From Burkholderiales bacterium RIFCSPHIGHO2_01_FULL_63_240 (GTDB lineage: Bacteria > Pseudomonadota > Gammaproteobacteria > Burkholderiales > Burkholderiaceae_C): a stretch of 64,000 nucleotides of DNA. Below, piece after piece: positions 35,574 to 44,771 of this stretch (the first letter of the stretch is position 1; the number at the start of each line of letters is the position of its first letter). The notes beneath the pieces were generated by a model, which saw only the letters and a list, made by a program, of their open reading frames with translations, was not told the origin of the DNA and did not search any database. The position numbers and the translations under genes were made by a program. Location of the stretch: assembly GCA_001770725.1 (NCBI GenBank), contig MERU01000002.1:828006-892005 (forward strand). The letters run 5' to 3'.

Positions 35574-36814
35574 GCGCCCCCTTTCACCGACTGGCCCCGG
35601 CACGACGGGCGGCAGTAGAACTCGGCGCCGGTCAGGTCGGCCACGGTGCCGATGTCCTTGTCGCCACGGCCCGAGAGGTTGACCAGCACGTGCTGATCGG
35701 GGCGCATGGTGGCGGCCAGCTTCATCGCATGGGCGACCGCGTGGCTGGATTCGAGCGCCGGGATGATGCCTTCGGTGCGGCACAGGCGGTGGAAGGCTTC
35801 CAGCGCTTCCTTGTCGGTGATGCCGACGTACTCCGCGCGACCGATGTCCTTGAGGTAGGCGTGCTCGGGGCCGACGCCGGGGTAGTCCAGGCCAGCAGAG
35901 ACGGAATGCGTCTCGGTGATCTGCCCGTTCTCGTCTTGCAGCAAGTAGGTGCGGTTGCCGTGCAGCACGCCCGGCACGCCCTTTTGCAGCGACATCGAAT
36001 GCTTGCCGCTTTCGTAGCCTTCACCAGCCGCTTCGACACCGATCAGGCGCACCTGCTCATGCGGGATGTAGGGGTAAAAAATGCCCATGGCATTGGAGCC
36101 ACCGCCCACGCAGGCGACCACGGCATCCGGCTGGCGGCCGATCTGCTCGGGCATCTGCTTGAGGCACTCCTCGCCAATGACGCTCTGGAAGTCGCGGACC
36201 ATGGCGGGGTACGGGTGGGGACCGGCCACCGTGCCAATGATGTAGAAGGTGTTCTCGACGTTGGTGACCCAGTCGCGCATGGCTTCGTTGAGCGCGTCCT
36301 TGAGGGTCTTGCTGCCGGACTCGACCGGCACCACCTTGGCGCCCAGCAGGTGCATGCGGTAGACGTTGGGCGACTGGCGCTTGACGTCTTCGGCGCCCAT
36401 GTAGACCACGCATTCCATGCCGTAGCGCGCGCAGATGGTGGCGGTGGCCACGCCGTGCTGGCCGGCACCTGTTTCGGCGATCACGCGGGGCTTGCCCATG
36501 CGCTTGGCCAGCAGGGCCTGGCCGATGGTGTTGTTGACCTTGTGCGCGCCGGTGTGGTTGAGGTCTTCGCGCTTGAAGTGGATCTGGGCGCCGCCGATTT
36601 CGCGGCTGAGGCGGTCGGCGTGGTAGACGGGGCTGGGACGGCCCACGAAGTGCGCGAGCTCGCGGCGGAACTCGGCCTTGAAGGCCTCGTCGTGGCGGTA
36701 GTGCTCGTAAGCGTCCTTGAGTTGCTCAAGCGCATGGATGAGCGTCTCGGACACGAAGGTGCCGCCATAGGGGCCGAAGTGGCCACGGGCGTCAGGCTGG
36801 TTGTAGGTCAACAT
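35570..36814 (-). CDS. trpB: Tryptophan synthase beta subunit
   Basis: A 414-residue PLP enzyme joining indole and serine to give tryptophan; partner of TrpA in an alpha2-beta2 complex. The PLP lysine is Lys92 in '[11 protein letters not shown]'. The PLP phosphate loop '[12 protein letters not shown]' and the indole-channel region are present. Length is slightly above the E. coli protein, as is common. The ATG at 36812-36814 lies 30 bases after trpF. A hairpin spans the trpF stop in that gap. Confidence 0.97.
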   Translation of the reverse strand: MLTYNQPDARGHFGPYGGTFVSETLIHALEQLKDAYEHYRHDEAFKAEFRRELAHFVGRPSPVYHADRLSREIGGAQIHFKREDLNHTGAHKVNNTIGQALLAKRMGKPRVIAETGAGQHGVATATICARYGMECVVYMGAEDVKRQSPNVYRMHLLGAKVVPVESGSKTLKDALNEAMRDWVTNVENTFYIIGTVAGPHPYPAMVRDFQSVIGEECLKQMPEQIGRQPDAVVACVGGGSNAMGIFYPYIPHEQVRLIGVEAAGEGYESGKHSMSLQKGVPGVLHGNRTYLLQDENGQITETHSVSAGLDYPGVGPEHAYLKDIGRAEYVGITDKEALEAFHRLCRTEGIIPALESSHAVAHAMKLAATMRPDQHVLVNLSGRGDKDIGTVADLTGAEFYCRPSCRGQSVKGGA

Positions 36815-36832
36815 GTCTTGTCAGGGTGTGCG

Positions 36833-36855
36833 CGGCTGCAAACATCATGCAGCCG
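36833..36855. repeat. Hairpin at the trpF-trpB junction
   Basis: CGGCTGCA and TGCAGCCG form an 8-bp perfect stem with a 7-base loop that includes the trpF stop codon. No T-run follows on the minus strand, so it may be an mRNA processing or partial-attenuation element rather than a terminator. Confidence 0.5.
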
Positions 36856-37525
36856 TCGCGAAACGGGGGGTGGGCAGGCCCTGGTCGGCCTCGCGGACCG
36901 CCTGGCAGAACTCGGTCATCCGGGCGGCGTCCTTGATGCCCTTGGAGGCCTCCACGCCGGAACTCACGTCCACGGCCCAGGGCCTCACACGGCGAATGCC
37001 CTCGGCCACGTTGCCAGCGTGCAGCCCGCCCGAGAGAACCAGGTTGCGCGCCACCGACGCAGGCAGCCCCGCCAGCAGGGACCAGTCGAACACCTGCCCG
37101 CCCCCACCGTAGCCGTCCACATGGGCGTCCACCAGCAGGGCCTGGGCGGCCTCGAATTGCCGCGCGAAGTCTAACAAATTGAAACCGGGGGCCATGCGGG
37201 CGGCCCGGATGAAGGGGCGCGCAGGCGCTGCGCACTGCGCCGCAGACTCGTCGCCATGGAACTGCAGCAGCGCCTGAGGCACGGCCTGCAGCGCCTGGGC
37301 CAGCAGGGACGCGTCGGCATTGACCAGCAGCACAACGGGGGTCACGAAAGGCGGCAGGCGGCGCGCCAGTTCGCCGGCTCGCGCGGCGCTGACGTGTCGG
37401 GGGCTCTTTTCGTAGAGCACGAAGCCGATGGCGTCTGCGCCGGCTTCGACCGCGGCATCGACGTCGGCCTCACGGGTGAGGCCGCAAACCTTGATGCGCG
37501 TGCGATGGGAAAACGGAAGGGACAT
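36845..37525 (-). CDS. trpF: Phosphoribosylanthranilate isomerase
   Basis: A 226-residue TIM barrel converting phosphoribosylanthranilate to its ribulose derivative in tryptophan synthesis. The catalytic Cys is in 'RIKVCGLTREADVDAAVEAG', the Asp in 'LLVDAHVDGYGGGG', and the phosphate site in 'LSGGLHAGNV' and 'VDVSSGVEASKGIKD'. I chose the ATG at 37525; a GTG at 37570 would extend it by 15 residues through a strong hairpin. No clear ribosome site precedes the ATG. It is the first trp gene here, 155 bases after truA; trpE, trpD and trpC are not in the window. Confidence 0.95.
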   Translation of the reverse strand: MSLPFSHRTRIKVCGLTREADVDAAVEAGADAIGFVLYEKSPRHVSAARAGELARRLPPFVTPVVLLVNADASLLAQALQAVPQALLQFHGDESAAQCAAPARPFIRAARMAPGFNLLDFARQFEAAQALLVDAHVDGYGGGGQVFDWSLLAGLPASVARNLVLSGGLHAGNVAEGIRRVRPWAVDVSSGVEASKGIKDAARMTEFCQAVREADQGLPTPRFATAA

Positions 37526-37533
37526 CCAGGGGC

Positions 37534-37551
37534 CGGGACGTCTGCGTCCCG
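37534..37551 (-). promoter_or_regulatory. Stable hairpin just upstream of trpF start
   Basis: CGGGACG/CGTCCCG with a 4-base loop ends 8 bases before the trpF ATG, where the ribosome would bind. It may lower trpF translation. Inference only. Confidence 0.4.
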
Positions 37552-37680
37552 TGGCGGTGTCAATGCGCACATTGTCTCAAAAAACGCGCCCGCTGGCCGG
37601 GAAGCCCCTCGGCCCGTCTTGCACCAGGTGAAAACCGACAACCTGACCGCAAAGCGAATCAAGGGAACGGATCGAGGGGC

Positions 37681-38547
37681 TCAGGAAGGCAGCCAGTCCA
37701 TGCCAGGCACGTGCTCGGGCAAGCCAAAACCAGGGGCGTAGCGGGGGCCCAGGAAATAAAGTCCATCCGCCGAAAATGTGGGGGCCGCCACCTTTCGGTC
37801 ACGGGCCTCGCGCACCTCGCGCACCCAGTCTGGCGGCTGCACGCCGGTGCCCACCATGAGCAGGCAGCCCATGATGTTGCGGATCATGTGATGCAGGAAG
37901 GCCTGGCCCTCGAAGTCGAAGCGCCAGTAGGCCGTGGGCGAGCCCGGTGGGCCACAGCGTCGGATGCGTATCTCGCGCAGCGTCTTGATCGGCGTGGGCG
38001 ACTGGCACATCGACGAGCGAAAAGAGCTGAAATCGTGCTCCCCTATGAGGTGGACGGCGGCGCGCTCCATGGCCACCTGATCGAGCGGGCGGAACACCCA
38101 ACCCGCCCTGCCGGACTCCAGCGCCGGGCGCACGGCCGACTCCAGCAGCACGTAGGCATAACGCCGACCGATGGCGCTGTTGCGGGCGTGGAAATGCGCT
38201 GGCACCTCGGCTGCCCATTGCACCGAAATGTCTGACGGCAAGAAGGCGTTGGTGCCCCGCACCCACGAGAAAGGCTCTCGGTGCAGGTCGGTGTCGAGGT
38301 GCACAACCTGGTTGATGCCATGCACGCCAGCGTCCGTGCGCCCTGCACAGAGCACCTTCAGCGGCCGCACAGCAAAGGCCTTCAGGGCCGCCTCCAGCAC
38401 GTCCTGCACCGTGCCGCCACCCGGCTGGCTCTGCCAGCCCTTGTAGGCGGTGCCGACGTAGGAAACGCCGAGGGCGATCCGTCGGATCGCCCTCTCGGCT
38501 TGAGCGGAGGGGGCTGCCCCCTCCCCGCTCGCATCCAGCAGTGTCAT
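37681..38547 (-). CDS. truA: tRNA pseudouridine(38-40) synthase
   Basis: A 288-residue enzyme that isomerises uridines 38-40 in the anticodon arm of tRNAs. The catalytic Asp lies in 'VLCAGRTDAGVHGINQVVH'. The N-terminal 'RIALGVSYVGTAYKGWQSQ' and C-terminal 'GQAFLHHMIRNIMG' are family signatures. I chose the ATG at 38545-38547, only 10 bases after fimV; about 30 N-terminal residues precede the conserved core, so a later start cannot be excluded. The fimV-truA-trpF order is conserved in betaproteobacteria. Confidence 0.95.
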   Translation of the reverse strand: MTLLDASGEGAAPSAQAERAIRRIALGVSYVGTAYKGWQSQPGGGTVQDVLEAALKAFAVRPLKVLCAGRTDAGVHGINQVVHLDTDLHREPFSWVRGTNAFLPSDISVQWAAEVPAHFHARNSAIGRRYAYVLLESAVRPALESGRAGWVFRPLDQVAMERAAVHLIGEHDFSSFRSSMCQSPTPIKTLREIRIRRCGPPGSPTAYWRFDFEGQAFLHHMIRNIMGCLLMVGTGVQPPDWVREVREARDRKVAAPTFSADGLYFLGPRYAPGFGLPEHVPGMDWLPS

Positions 38548-38557
38548 GGTCAGGACA

Positions 38558-41290
38558 TCACGACAGGCTGTCGAGCATGGACTGGGCACGGGCCTTCAGG
38601 CCAGCGTCCTGCGCCTGTTCGACGACTTCCTGCAGCAATTCACGGGCACCGTCGGCGTCACCGATCTGACGGAACTCGTCAGCCAGCTCCAGCTTGCGGG
38701 CCATCGGGTCGGCAGACAGCTCACCCACCGGGTCCAGCTCCGCAGCGGGGGCTGCAGCCGCCGGCGTGTCGAGGTCCAGGCTGATGTCGCCCAGGTCGAA
38801 AGCCGGTGCAGGAGCGGGTGCTGGCGCCGCCTCGACGCCGAAATCGAGGCCTTCGGCGTCGGCGGACTGCACGGGCGTCGGCTCCAGGCTCGGCAGGTCA
38901 ACGCCGAACTCCAGCGGGGCGTCCGCGGGGGCCGGTGTGGGCGCGCTGGGCAATTTCGCACCGAACTCAGGCAACTCCAGAGGCGGCAGATCACCTGCGG
39001 CGGTGACCGGCGGCGCGACGGAGTCGTTCACTTCGTCAAGCGGGACGGGTGCAGAGATGTCGAGATCCAGGTCGACGCCATCGCTGGAGGGGGCGAAGTT
39101 CTCCGGCACGGCAGGCGCCACGCTGTCGAGGATGCTGGGGGCCGGCATCACCGAATGCGGGATGGTGCTGGCACCCAGGCCATCGGAGGGCTGCTCGACG
39201 CTCAACGGCGCCTCGGCGGGCTGGCCACCCGGCTGGTAAAGCGGGTTTTCGGGGTCGATGCCCAAGCCCAGCTCCTGGATGCGGGCCCAGTCCTCGCCCT
39301 CACCCTGCGTCAGGCTGTAGAGCTGCGAGGCCAGTTGCTCGAAACCCTTGGTGTCGCGGCGCTTGGCGTAAACCTCCAGCAGCTTGGTGCGGATGGCCAG
39401 GCGATCGGGGGTGCTGCGCAGGGCTTCCTTGAGGATTTCCTCAGCTTGCAGGTCGCGACCGTAGGCCAGGTAGACGTCGGCCTCGGCCACCGGATCGACG
39501 TCACCGATGGCGTCGAGCTGGCTGAGCGAATAGCTCATCGAGGACGGACCGCCCGTGGCATCGCGGGTGTCCACGCGTTGACCACCGCTGGCACCAAAGA
39601 AGGAGTCGGGCTGCAGGCGACTCTCCAGGAAGGAGGTCTCACCCGTTTCGGCGCGGCGGCGCGAACGCAGGAACATGAAGCCACCTGCCAGCAGGGCGAC
39701 GGCCGCACCACCAGCGGCCACGGCCATCAGGTTGATGGACTCCAGGAAGCCAGGCTCCTCAGGGGCCGGCGCAGGCGGTGGCGTGGGCACGCTCACCGGA
39801 GCCGGCACGGCTGGCAACAAGGCCGAAGCAGCGGAGGCCGCTTCGGATGCCGCGTCGGCAACGATGGTGGCAGAACCCTCGACCACCGAAGCAGGGCTGG
39901 CTGGCAACTCGGCCGGCGCGGAAGCCGCCTCGACCACCGAAGGCACGGGAGCGGGAGCTGGGGGCGGCACGGAGACCGGCACAGACGGCACCTTGGCGGG
40001 AGCGGGAGCGGGAGCGGGCGCAGGTGCAGCCTTGCTCGGCGCGGAAGCCTGTGCGGCCTTCTCGCGCAGCTTGCGCAGCTCATCGAGGTTCTTCGACAGC
40101 TCGGCCACACGGGCGCTGGAATCTTCCTTGGCGCGGGCCTTCGCCACGCGGTCTTCTGCGGCGGTGCCGCTGCTCACGCCGCCCTTGCTCAAGGTCAGCT
40201 TGTCAGGAGCAGGAGCCGCCGATTGCTTGCGGTCCTTGACCTCGGCCTCCACCTTGCCCGTGGCTTGGCGCTCGGGTTGCTCGACCGGGGTCGGGGCAAC
40301 GGTGCCAGCCAGGCGTTGACGGTAGGCAGAGAAGTCTGCGCTCTGGGCCTGGATGATGCGGCGAGCCTCGGGCTGCGGCACCTTCTGGGCCTCTTCGGCC
40401 GAGGGCACGTTCAGCACGACACCCGCCTTCAGGCGGTTCATGTTGTTGCCCTGGAAGGCCTGTGGGTTGCTGCGGTACAGGCCAACCAGCATCTGATCGA
40501 GGGAAACGCCTTCGGTCGCATTGCGCTGAGCAATGGACGAGAGCGAATCACCGGAGCGCACGCGCACCGTGCGAGCGTCCTCGGCGGCCGCGGGCTGCGA
40601 GGCAGCGGCCGGGCGAACCGCGGGTGCGGGTGCGGGTGCGGGTGCGGGTGCGGGTGCCGGGGCGGGAGCGGAGGCCACGGCTTCGGGCTGGCTGGCGGCC
40701 GAAGCCGGCTTGGCGGCCTTGCGCGGCTTGCTTTCGGCAGGCGCTGGCGCTGGAGCCGCTGCGGCGGCAGGGGCCGGCGCGGGCGCGGCCGCACGAGACG
40801 TAGCGGGCGCGGCCACGGGGGCCGGCGCTTCCATGATGGGCGCGGTCACCGGGGCGGGGGCCGGCGCGGAACGGGCCGCCGGCGGATCGAACAAGAGGGT
40901 GTATTCGCGGACCAGTCGGCCTGACGACCAAGCCAGGTCCAGGATCACGTCGACAAAGGGTTCCTGAACCGGTCGATCGCTGCTCAGGCGCAGGAAGGGG
41001 CGACCATCGGCGCGGCGCTGCAGGGTGATCGTGGTGTTCGTCAGCACACCGTTGTAGTCGACCCCCGCGGCGCGGTAGGTCTCGGGCGTGGCGACCTTGA
41101 CCTGCAGGGTCGCACCTTCGTCGGCCGTCAGGCTGGTGACATCGATTTCGGCACGCAGCCCCTCGCCCAGTGCGGACTGGACATTCAGCTTGCCCAGCCC
41201 CAGCGCCCAACCAGCGGTCGGCAATGCGGAAAGGACGGACACGGCAGCAGCAACAGCAACCCGATTCAGGACGAAACGCCCTGCGGACAT
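38558..41290 (-). CDS. fimV: FimV/HubP-like polar protein
   Basis: A 910-residue protein. A signal or leader (residues 1-30) is followed by the FimV N-terminal domain ('LGLGKLNVQSALGEGLRAEI'). A very Pro/Ala-rich tract (about 140-225) comes next, then a LysM-type peptidoglycan-binding region ('VRSGDSLSSIAQRNATEGVS', about 245-300). A coiled segment, a membrane helix near 520-540 ('LMAVAAGGAAVALLAGGFMF'), an acidic cytoplasmic region and a C-terminal FimV/TPR motif ('KLELADEFRQIGDADGAREL') follow. FimV organises type IV pili and the cell pole. Upstream of truA; the Pro/Ala tract is encoded by short tandem repeats. Confidence 0.92.
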   Translation of the reverse strand: MSAGRFVLNRVAVAAAVSVLSALPTAGWALGLGKLNVQSALGEGLRAEIDVTSLTADEGATLQVKVATPETYRAAGVDYNGVLTNTTITLQRRADGRPFLRLSSDRPVQEPFVDVILDLAWSSGRLVREYTLLFDPPAARSAPAPAPVTAPIMEAPAPVAAPATSRAAAPAPAPAAAAAPAPAPAESKPRKAAKPASAASQPEAVASAPAPAPAPAPAPAPAPAVRPAAASQPAAAEDARTVRVRSGDSLSSIAQRNATEGVSLDQMLVGLYRSNPQAFQGNNMNRLKAGVVLNVPSAEEAQKVPQPEARRIIQAQSADFSAYRQRLAGTVAPTPVEQPERQATGKVEAEVKDRKQSAAPAPDKLTLSKGGVSSGTAAEDRVAKARAKEDSSARVAELSKNLDELRKLREKAAQASAPSKAAPAPAPAPAPAKVPSVPVSVPPPAPAPVPSVVEAASAPAELPASPASVVEGSATIVADAASEAASAASALLPAVPAPVSVPTPPPAPAPEEPGFLESINLMAVAAGGAAVALLAGGFMFLRSRRRAETGETSFLESRLQPDSFFGASGGQRVDTRDATGGPSSMSYSLSQLDAIGDVDPVAEADVYLAYGRDLQAEEILKEALRSTPDRLAIRTKLLEVYAKRRDTKGFEQLASQLYSLTQGEGEDWARIQELGLGIDPENPLYQPGGQPAEAPLSVEQPSDGLGASTIPHSVMPAPSILDSVAPAVPENFAPSSDGVDLDLDISAPVPLDEVNDSVAPPVTAAGDLPPLELPEFGAKLPSAPTPAPADAPLEFGVDLPSLEPTPVQSADAEGLDFGVEAAPAPAPAPAFDLGDISLDLDTPAAAAPAAELDPVGELSADPMARKLELADEFRQIGDADGARELLQEVVEQAQDAGLKARAQSMLDSLS
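40620..40655. repeat. Six perfect GCGGGT units (variable-number repeat candidate) in fimV
   Basis: Six consecutive 6-bp units encode alternating Pro and Ala on the minus strand. A related GCGGGA tract lies near 39996-40020. The 6-bp unit keeps the frame, so copy changes alter linker length without breaking the gene. Confidence 0.85.
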
Positions 41291-41658
41291 GGAATGATCT
41301 TTCAAGGCGTCTCCCAATTCGTCATGCGTGGGTCGAAAGACCCGTGGCGGGCCCATGCGACCGCAGGCCCAAAAAGGGCCTGTTTCGCGAAAGGGGCATC
41401 ACGCCAGCACCTGCAGACGGTACGCGGCACAAAACACAATAGCATCAAGCAGATAGGGTGACAAGCTCATGCTCTGGCTGACATCGGGGCAGCCCAGGAT
41501 GAAAACCCGTCCTCTTGAAACGGACTTGGGAAATTGTCGCCGGCCGGCCACATGGCCATTCGTTGAGTTTGTTTCCAGACGTTGCAACAACGGCGGGAAT
41601 TACCCGGCATTCGAGGCGTAAGCACGGTGCAATGCGACTCGAACGCCCGGGAAATCCA
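41291..41658. other. Gene-free region between asd and fimV
   Basis: These 368 bases hold the fimV leader and no credible gene; a 63-codon minus-strand reading frame at 41399-41590 lacks family features. A CAGGCCC/GGGCCTG hairpin with an A5 loop lies at 41364-41382. It is followed by only three T residues on the plus strand and none on the minus, so it is a poor terminator. A promoter for fimV probably lies here, but I cannot place it. Confidence 0.5.
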
Positions 41659-42792
41659 TCACTTGTCGAGCAGGATGCGCAGCATGCGGCGCAGCGGCTC
41701 GGCGGCGCCCCACAGCAACTGGTCGCCGATGGTGAAGGCGCCGACGTACTCCGGCCCCATGGCCAGCTTGCGGATGCGGCCCACGGGGATGGTCAGCGTG
41801 CCAGTCGTGGCCACCGGGGTGAGTTCGCGGATCGTGGCCTCGCGGGTGTTGGGCACCACCTTCACCCACTCGTTGTCGGCGGCGATCAGAGCCTCGATGT
41901 CGGCCAAGGGCACGTCCTTCTTGAGCTTGAAGGTCAGGGCCTGGGAATGGCAACGCATGGCGCCGATGCGCACGCAAAAGCCATCGACCGGCACAGCGGG
42001 CGAACCAAAGCCTTCGCCCTGCCCCAGGATCTTGTTGGTCTCGGCCATGCCCTTCCACTCTTCCTTGGACTGGCCGTTGCCCAGGTCCTTGTCGATCCAG
42101 GGGATCAGCGAGCCACCCAGGGGCACGCCGAAGTTGGCGGTCTCGGCTTCGGTCAGCGAACGCTGCTTGGCGATGATCTTGCGGTCGATCTCCAGGATCG
42201 CGCTCTTGGGGTCGTCCAGCAGGGCCTTGACCTCGGCATTGAGCGTGCCGAACTGGGTCAGCAGCTCACGCATGTGCTGGGCGCCGCCGCCCGAGGCGGC
42301 CTGGTAGGTCTGGGTGGACATCCACTCGACCAGACCGGCCTTGTAGAGCGCGCCCACGCCGATCAGCATGCAGCTGACGGTGCAGTTGCCGCCGATCCAC
42401 TCGTTGCCGCCCTTGGCCAGCGAGTTCTTGATGACGGGCATGTTGACCGGGTCGAGCACGATGACGGCGTTGTCCTTCATGCGCAACGTGGAGGCCGCGT
42501 CGATCCAGTGGCCCTTCCAGCCGGCTTCGCGCAGCTTGCCGTAGACCTCGGTGGTGTAGTCGCCACCCTGGGCCGTGACGATGATGTCGCAGCGCTTGAG
42601 CTCGTCGATGTCGTAGGCGCTCTTGAGCGCCTTCTCGTTCTTGGCCATCGAGGGCGCGGCGCCGCCGGCGTTCGAGGTCGAGAAGAACAGGGGTTCGAAG
42701 TGCGCGAAGTCGCCTTCGGCCTGCATGCGGTCCATCAGGACCGAGCCGACCATGCCGCGCCAACCCACCAGACCAACCAGAGTCGTAGCCAT
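41659..42792 (-). CDS. asd: Aspartate-semialdehyde dehydrogenase
   Basis: A 377-residue enzyme making aspartate semialdehyde, the branch point to lysine/DAP, threonine and methionine. The NADP loop is '[19 protein letters not shown]' and the catalytic Cys is in '[14 protein letters not shown]' near residue 135; the His in '[12 protein letters not shown]' is also present. The length fits the gammaproteobacterial-like class. The ATG at 42790-42792 lies 49 bases after leuB, consistent with a leuCDB-asd unit. Confidence 0.97.
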   Translation of the reverse strand: MATTLVGLVGWRGMVGSVLMDRMQAEGDFAHFEPLFFSTSNAGGAAPSMAKNEKALKSAYDIDELKRCDIIVTAQGGDYTTEVYGKLREAGWKGHWIDAASTLRMKDNAVIVLDPVNMPVIKNSLAKGGNEWIGGNCTVSCMLIGVGALYKAGLVEWMSTQTYQAASGGGAQHMRELLTQFGTLNAEVKALLDDPKSAILEIDRKIIAKQRSLTEAETANFGVPLGGSLIPWIDKDLGNGQSKEEWKGMAETNKILGQGEGFGSPAVPVDGFCVRIGAMRCHSQALTFKLKKDVPLADIEALIAADNEWVKVVPNTREATIRELTPVATTGTLTIPVGRIRKLAMGPEYVGAFTIGDQLLWGAAEPLRRMLRILLDK

Positions 42793-42841
42793 GTTGTGTT
42801 TCCTCAGTGAACGTGTTTGATGTGGAGCCTTCGGGCGGCGG

Positions 42842-43924
42842 TCACTGCGCCTTCAGGGCGGCCACGACGGCCTCGCCCATCTCGACGGTGCCGACCTTCT
42901 TCGTGCCTTCAGAGTAGATGTCAGGCGTGCGCAGGCCCTGCTCCAGCACGGACTGCACGGCGCGCTCGATGCGGCTGGCGGCCTCTTCCTGGTTCAGGCT
43001 GAAGCGCAGCATCATGGCGGCGCTCAGGATGGTGGCCAGCGGGTTGGCCACGCCCTTGCCGGCGATGTCGGGGGCCGAGCCGTGGCTGGGCTCGTACAGA
43101 CCCTGGCCCTTGGCGTTCAGCGAGGCCGATGGCAGCATGCCGATCGAGCCGGTCAGCATCGCGGCGGCGTCAGAGAGGATGTCGCCGAACATGTTGCCGG
43201 TGAACAGCACGTCGAACTTCTTGGGGGCCTTGACCAGCTGCATCGCGGCGTTGTCCACGTACATGTGGTCGAGCTCGATGTCGGGGTACTGGGCGTGCAC
43301 CTCGGTGACGACGTCCTTCCAGAACTGGAAGGTCTCGAGCACGTTGGCCTTGTCGACGCTGGTCACGCGCTTGCCGCGCTTGCGGGCGGCCTGGAAGGCG
43401 ACGTGGGCGATGCGCTCGATCTCGGGGCGCGAGTAGCGCATCGTGTCGAAGGCTTCCGGGGCGCCCTTGAACTCGCCATCGGGCGATTCGCGGCGGCCGC
43501 GCGGCTGGCCGAAGTAGATGTCACCGGTCAGCTCGCGGATGATGAGGATATCGAGACCTGCCACCAGCTCGGGCTTGAGGCTGGAAGCGTGCGTGAGCTG
43601 CGGATAGCAGATGGCCGGACGGAAGTTGGCAAACAGGCCCATGTTCTTGCGCAGGCCCAGGATGGCCTGCTCGGGGCGCAGCGGGCGGTCGAGCTTGTCG
43701 TACTTCCAGTCACCGACCGAGCCGAACAGCACGGCATCCGATGCCATGGCCAGGCTCAAAGTGTGCTCGGGCAGCGGGTGGCCATGGGCGTCGAAAGCGG
43801 CGCCACCGACCTTGGCTTCGTCCAGCTGGAAAGGCAGGTCCAGCACCTTCAGCACCTTGACCGCCTCGTTGACGATCTCGGGACCGATGCCGTCACCCGG
43901 CAGCACAGCAATCTTCATGACCAT
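42842..43924 (-). CDS. leuB: 3-isopropylmalate dehydrogenase
   Basis: A 360-residue NAD-dependent enzyme that oxidises and decarboxylates 3-isopropylmalate in leucine synthesis. It begins '[20 protein letters not shown]' and contains the substrate-binding '[17 protein letters not shown]' and the NAD region '[19 protein letters not shown]'. Two starts are possible: ATG at 43924 or, more typical of the family, ATG at 43918. It lies 25 bases downstream of leuD. Confidence 0.97.
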   Translation of the reverse strand: MVMKIAVLPGDGIGPEIVNEAVKVLKVLDLPFQLDEAKVGGAAFDAHGHPLPEHTLSLAMASDAVLFGSVGDWKYDKLDRPLRPEQAILGLRKNMGLFANFRPAICYPQLTHASSLKPELVAGLDILIIRELTGDIYFGQPRGRRESPDGEFKGAPEAFDTMRYSRPEIERIAHVAFQAARKRGKRVTSVDKANVLETFQFWKDVVTEVHAQYPDIELDHMYVDNAAMQLVKAPKKFDVLFTGNMFGDILSDAAAMLTGSIGMLPSASLNAKGQGLYEPSHGSAPDIAGKGVANPLATILSAAMMLRFSLNQEEAASRIERAVQSVLEQGLRTPDIYSEGTKKVGTVEMGEAVVAALKAQ

Positions 43925-43949
43925 GGTGGTTCTCAGTTCTTCTTCGGAT

Positions 43950-44597
43950 TCAAACGATGCGGTTGTTCAGCCAGGGCTTCTGGGCCAGGCGCTCGGCCTC
44001 GTAGGCCTTGATCTTGTCGGCGTGGCGCAGGGTCAGGCCGATGTCGTCAAAGCCGTTGAGCAGGCAGTACTTGCGGAAGGGCTGGACGTCGAAGGGCAGC
44101 TCGGTGCCATCGCCCTTGATGACGACCTGGCGCTCGAGGTCGATGGTCAGCTCGTAGCCGGGGAAGGCAAAGACTTCGTTGAACAGCTGATCGACTTGCT
44201 GCTCGCTCAGCACGATGGGCAGCAGGCCGTTCTTGAAGCAGTTGTTGAAGAAGATGTCGGCAAAGCTGGGCGCGATGATGGCGCGAAAGCCGTACTGGTC
44301 CAGGGCCCAGGGTGCGTGCTCGCGGCTGGAGCCGCAACCGAAGTTCTGACGCGCGATCAGGACGGAAGCACCCTGGTAGCGCGGCTGGTTCAGCACGAAG
44401 TCGGGGTTGGGCTTGCGAGAAGCCGGGTCCTGGCCGGGCTCGCCGGCGTCGAGGTAGCGCCACTCGTCGAACAGGTTGGGGCCGAAGCCCGTGCGCTTGA
44501 TCGACTTGAGGTACTGCTTGGGGATGATGGCGTCGGTGTCGACGTTCTCGCGGTCCATGGGGGCCACAAGGCCCTTGTGAATGCGGAAGGCTTGCAT
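43950..44597 (-). CDS. leuD: 3-isopropylmalate dehydratase small subunit
   Basis: A 215-residue aconitase swivel-domain subunit that pairs with LeuC to isomerise 2- and 3-isopropylmalate. The conserved segments '[20 protein letters not shown]' and '[20 protein letters not shown]' are present. The ATG at 44595-44597 follows a good AAGAGAT ribosome site. A small lipoprotein gene sits between it and leuC, 10 bases away. Confidence 0.97.
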   Translation of the reverse strand: MQAFRIHKGLVAPMDRENVDTDAIIPKQYLKSIKRTGFGPNLFDEWRYLDAGEPGQDPASRKPNPDFVLNQPRYQGASVLIARQNFGCGSSREHAPWALDQYGFRAIIAPSFADIFFNNCFKNGLLPIVLSEQQVDQLFNEVFAFPGYELTIDLERQVVIKGDGTELPFDVQPFRKYCLLNGFDDIGLTLRHADKIKAYEAERLAQKPWLNNRIV

Positions 44598-44607
44598 GGT
44601 GATCTCT

Positions 44608-44736
44608 TTACTTGGAGGCCGCGCCCGAGATGGTTTCGCCAGCCTTTTCGATGTCCTTGCCAATGCCGTGCACGGTGTTGCAACCGGCCAGGGCGAAAGC
44701 AGCGAGGAGAGACAGCAGGGTGATCAGGCGGGACAT
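44608..44736 (-). CDS. Entericidin-like small lipoprotein
   Basis: A 42-residue protein: '[20 protein letters not shown]' followed by '[20 protein letters not shown]' and SK. The signal ends in a perfect lipobox (LAGC, Cys19), leaving a short amphipathic mature chain with the 'NTVxGIGKDIxKAGxxI' pattern of entericidin A/B lipoproteins. The E. coli relatives form a toxin/antidote-like pair linked to cell lysis in stationary phase. Here a single copy lies between leuC (35 bases) and leuD (10 bases) on the same strand, so it is transcribed with leucine genes. Role unknown. Confidence 0.88.
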   Translation of the reverse strand: MSRLITLLSLLAAFALAGCNTVHGIGKDIEKAGETISGAASK

Positions 44737-44771
44737 GGGACGGGGCTCCGTTTGTGCGAGGTGGTGAGGGT

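Noticed and set aside
41364-41382. Hairpin as the terminator of a plus-strand gene
   Set aside because: Only three T residues follow and no plus-strand gene ends here.
41399-41590. Possible 63-residue gene upstream of fimV
   Set aside because: No ribosome site, no family match, and it fills the fimV leader region.
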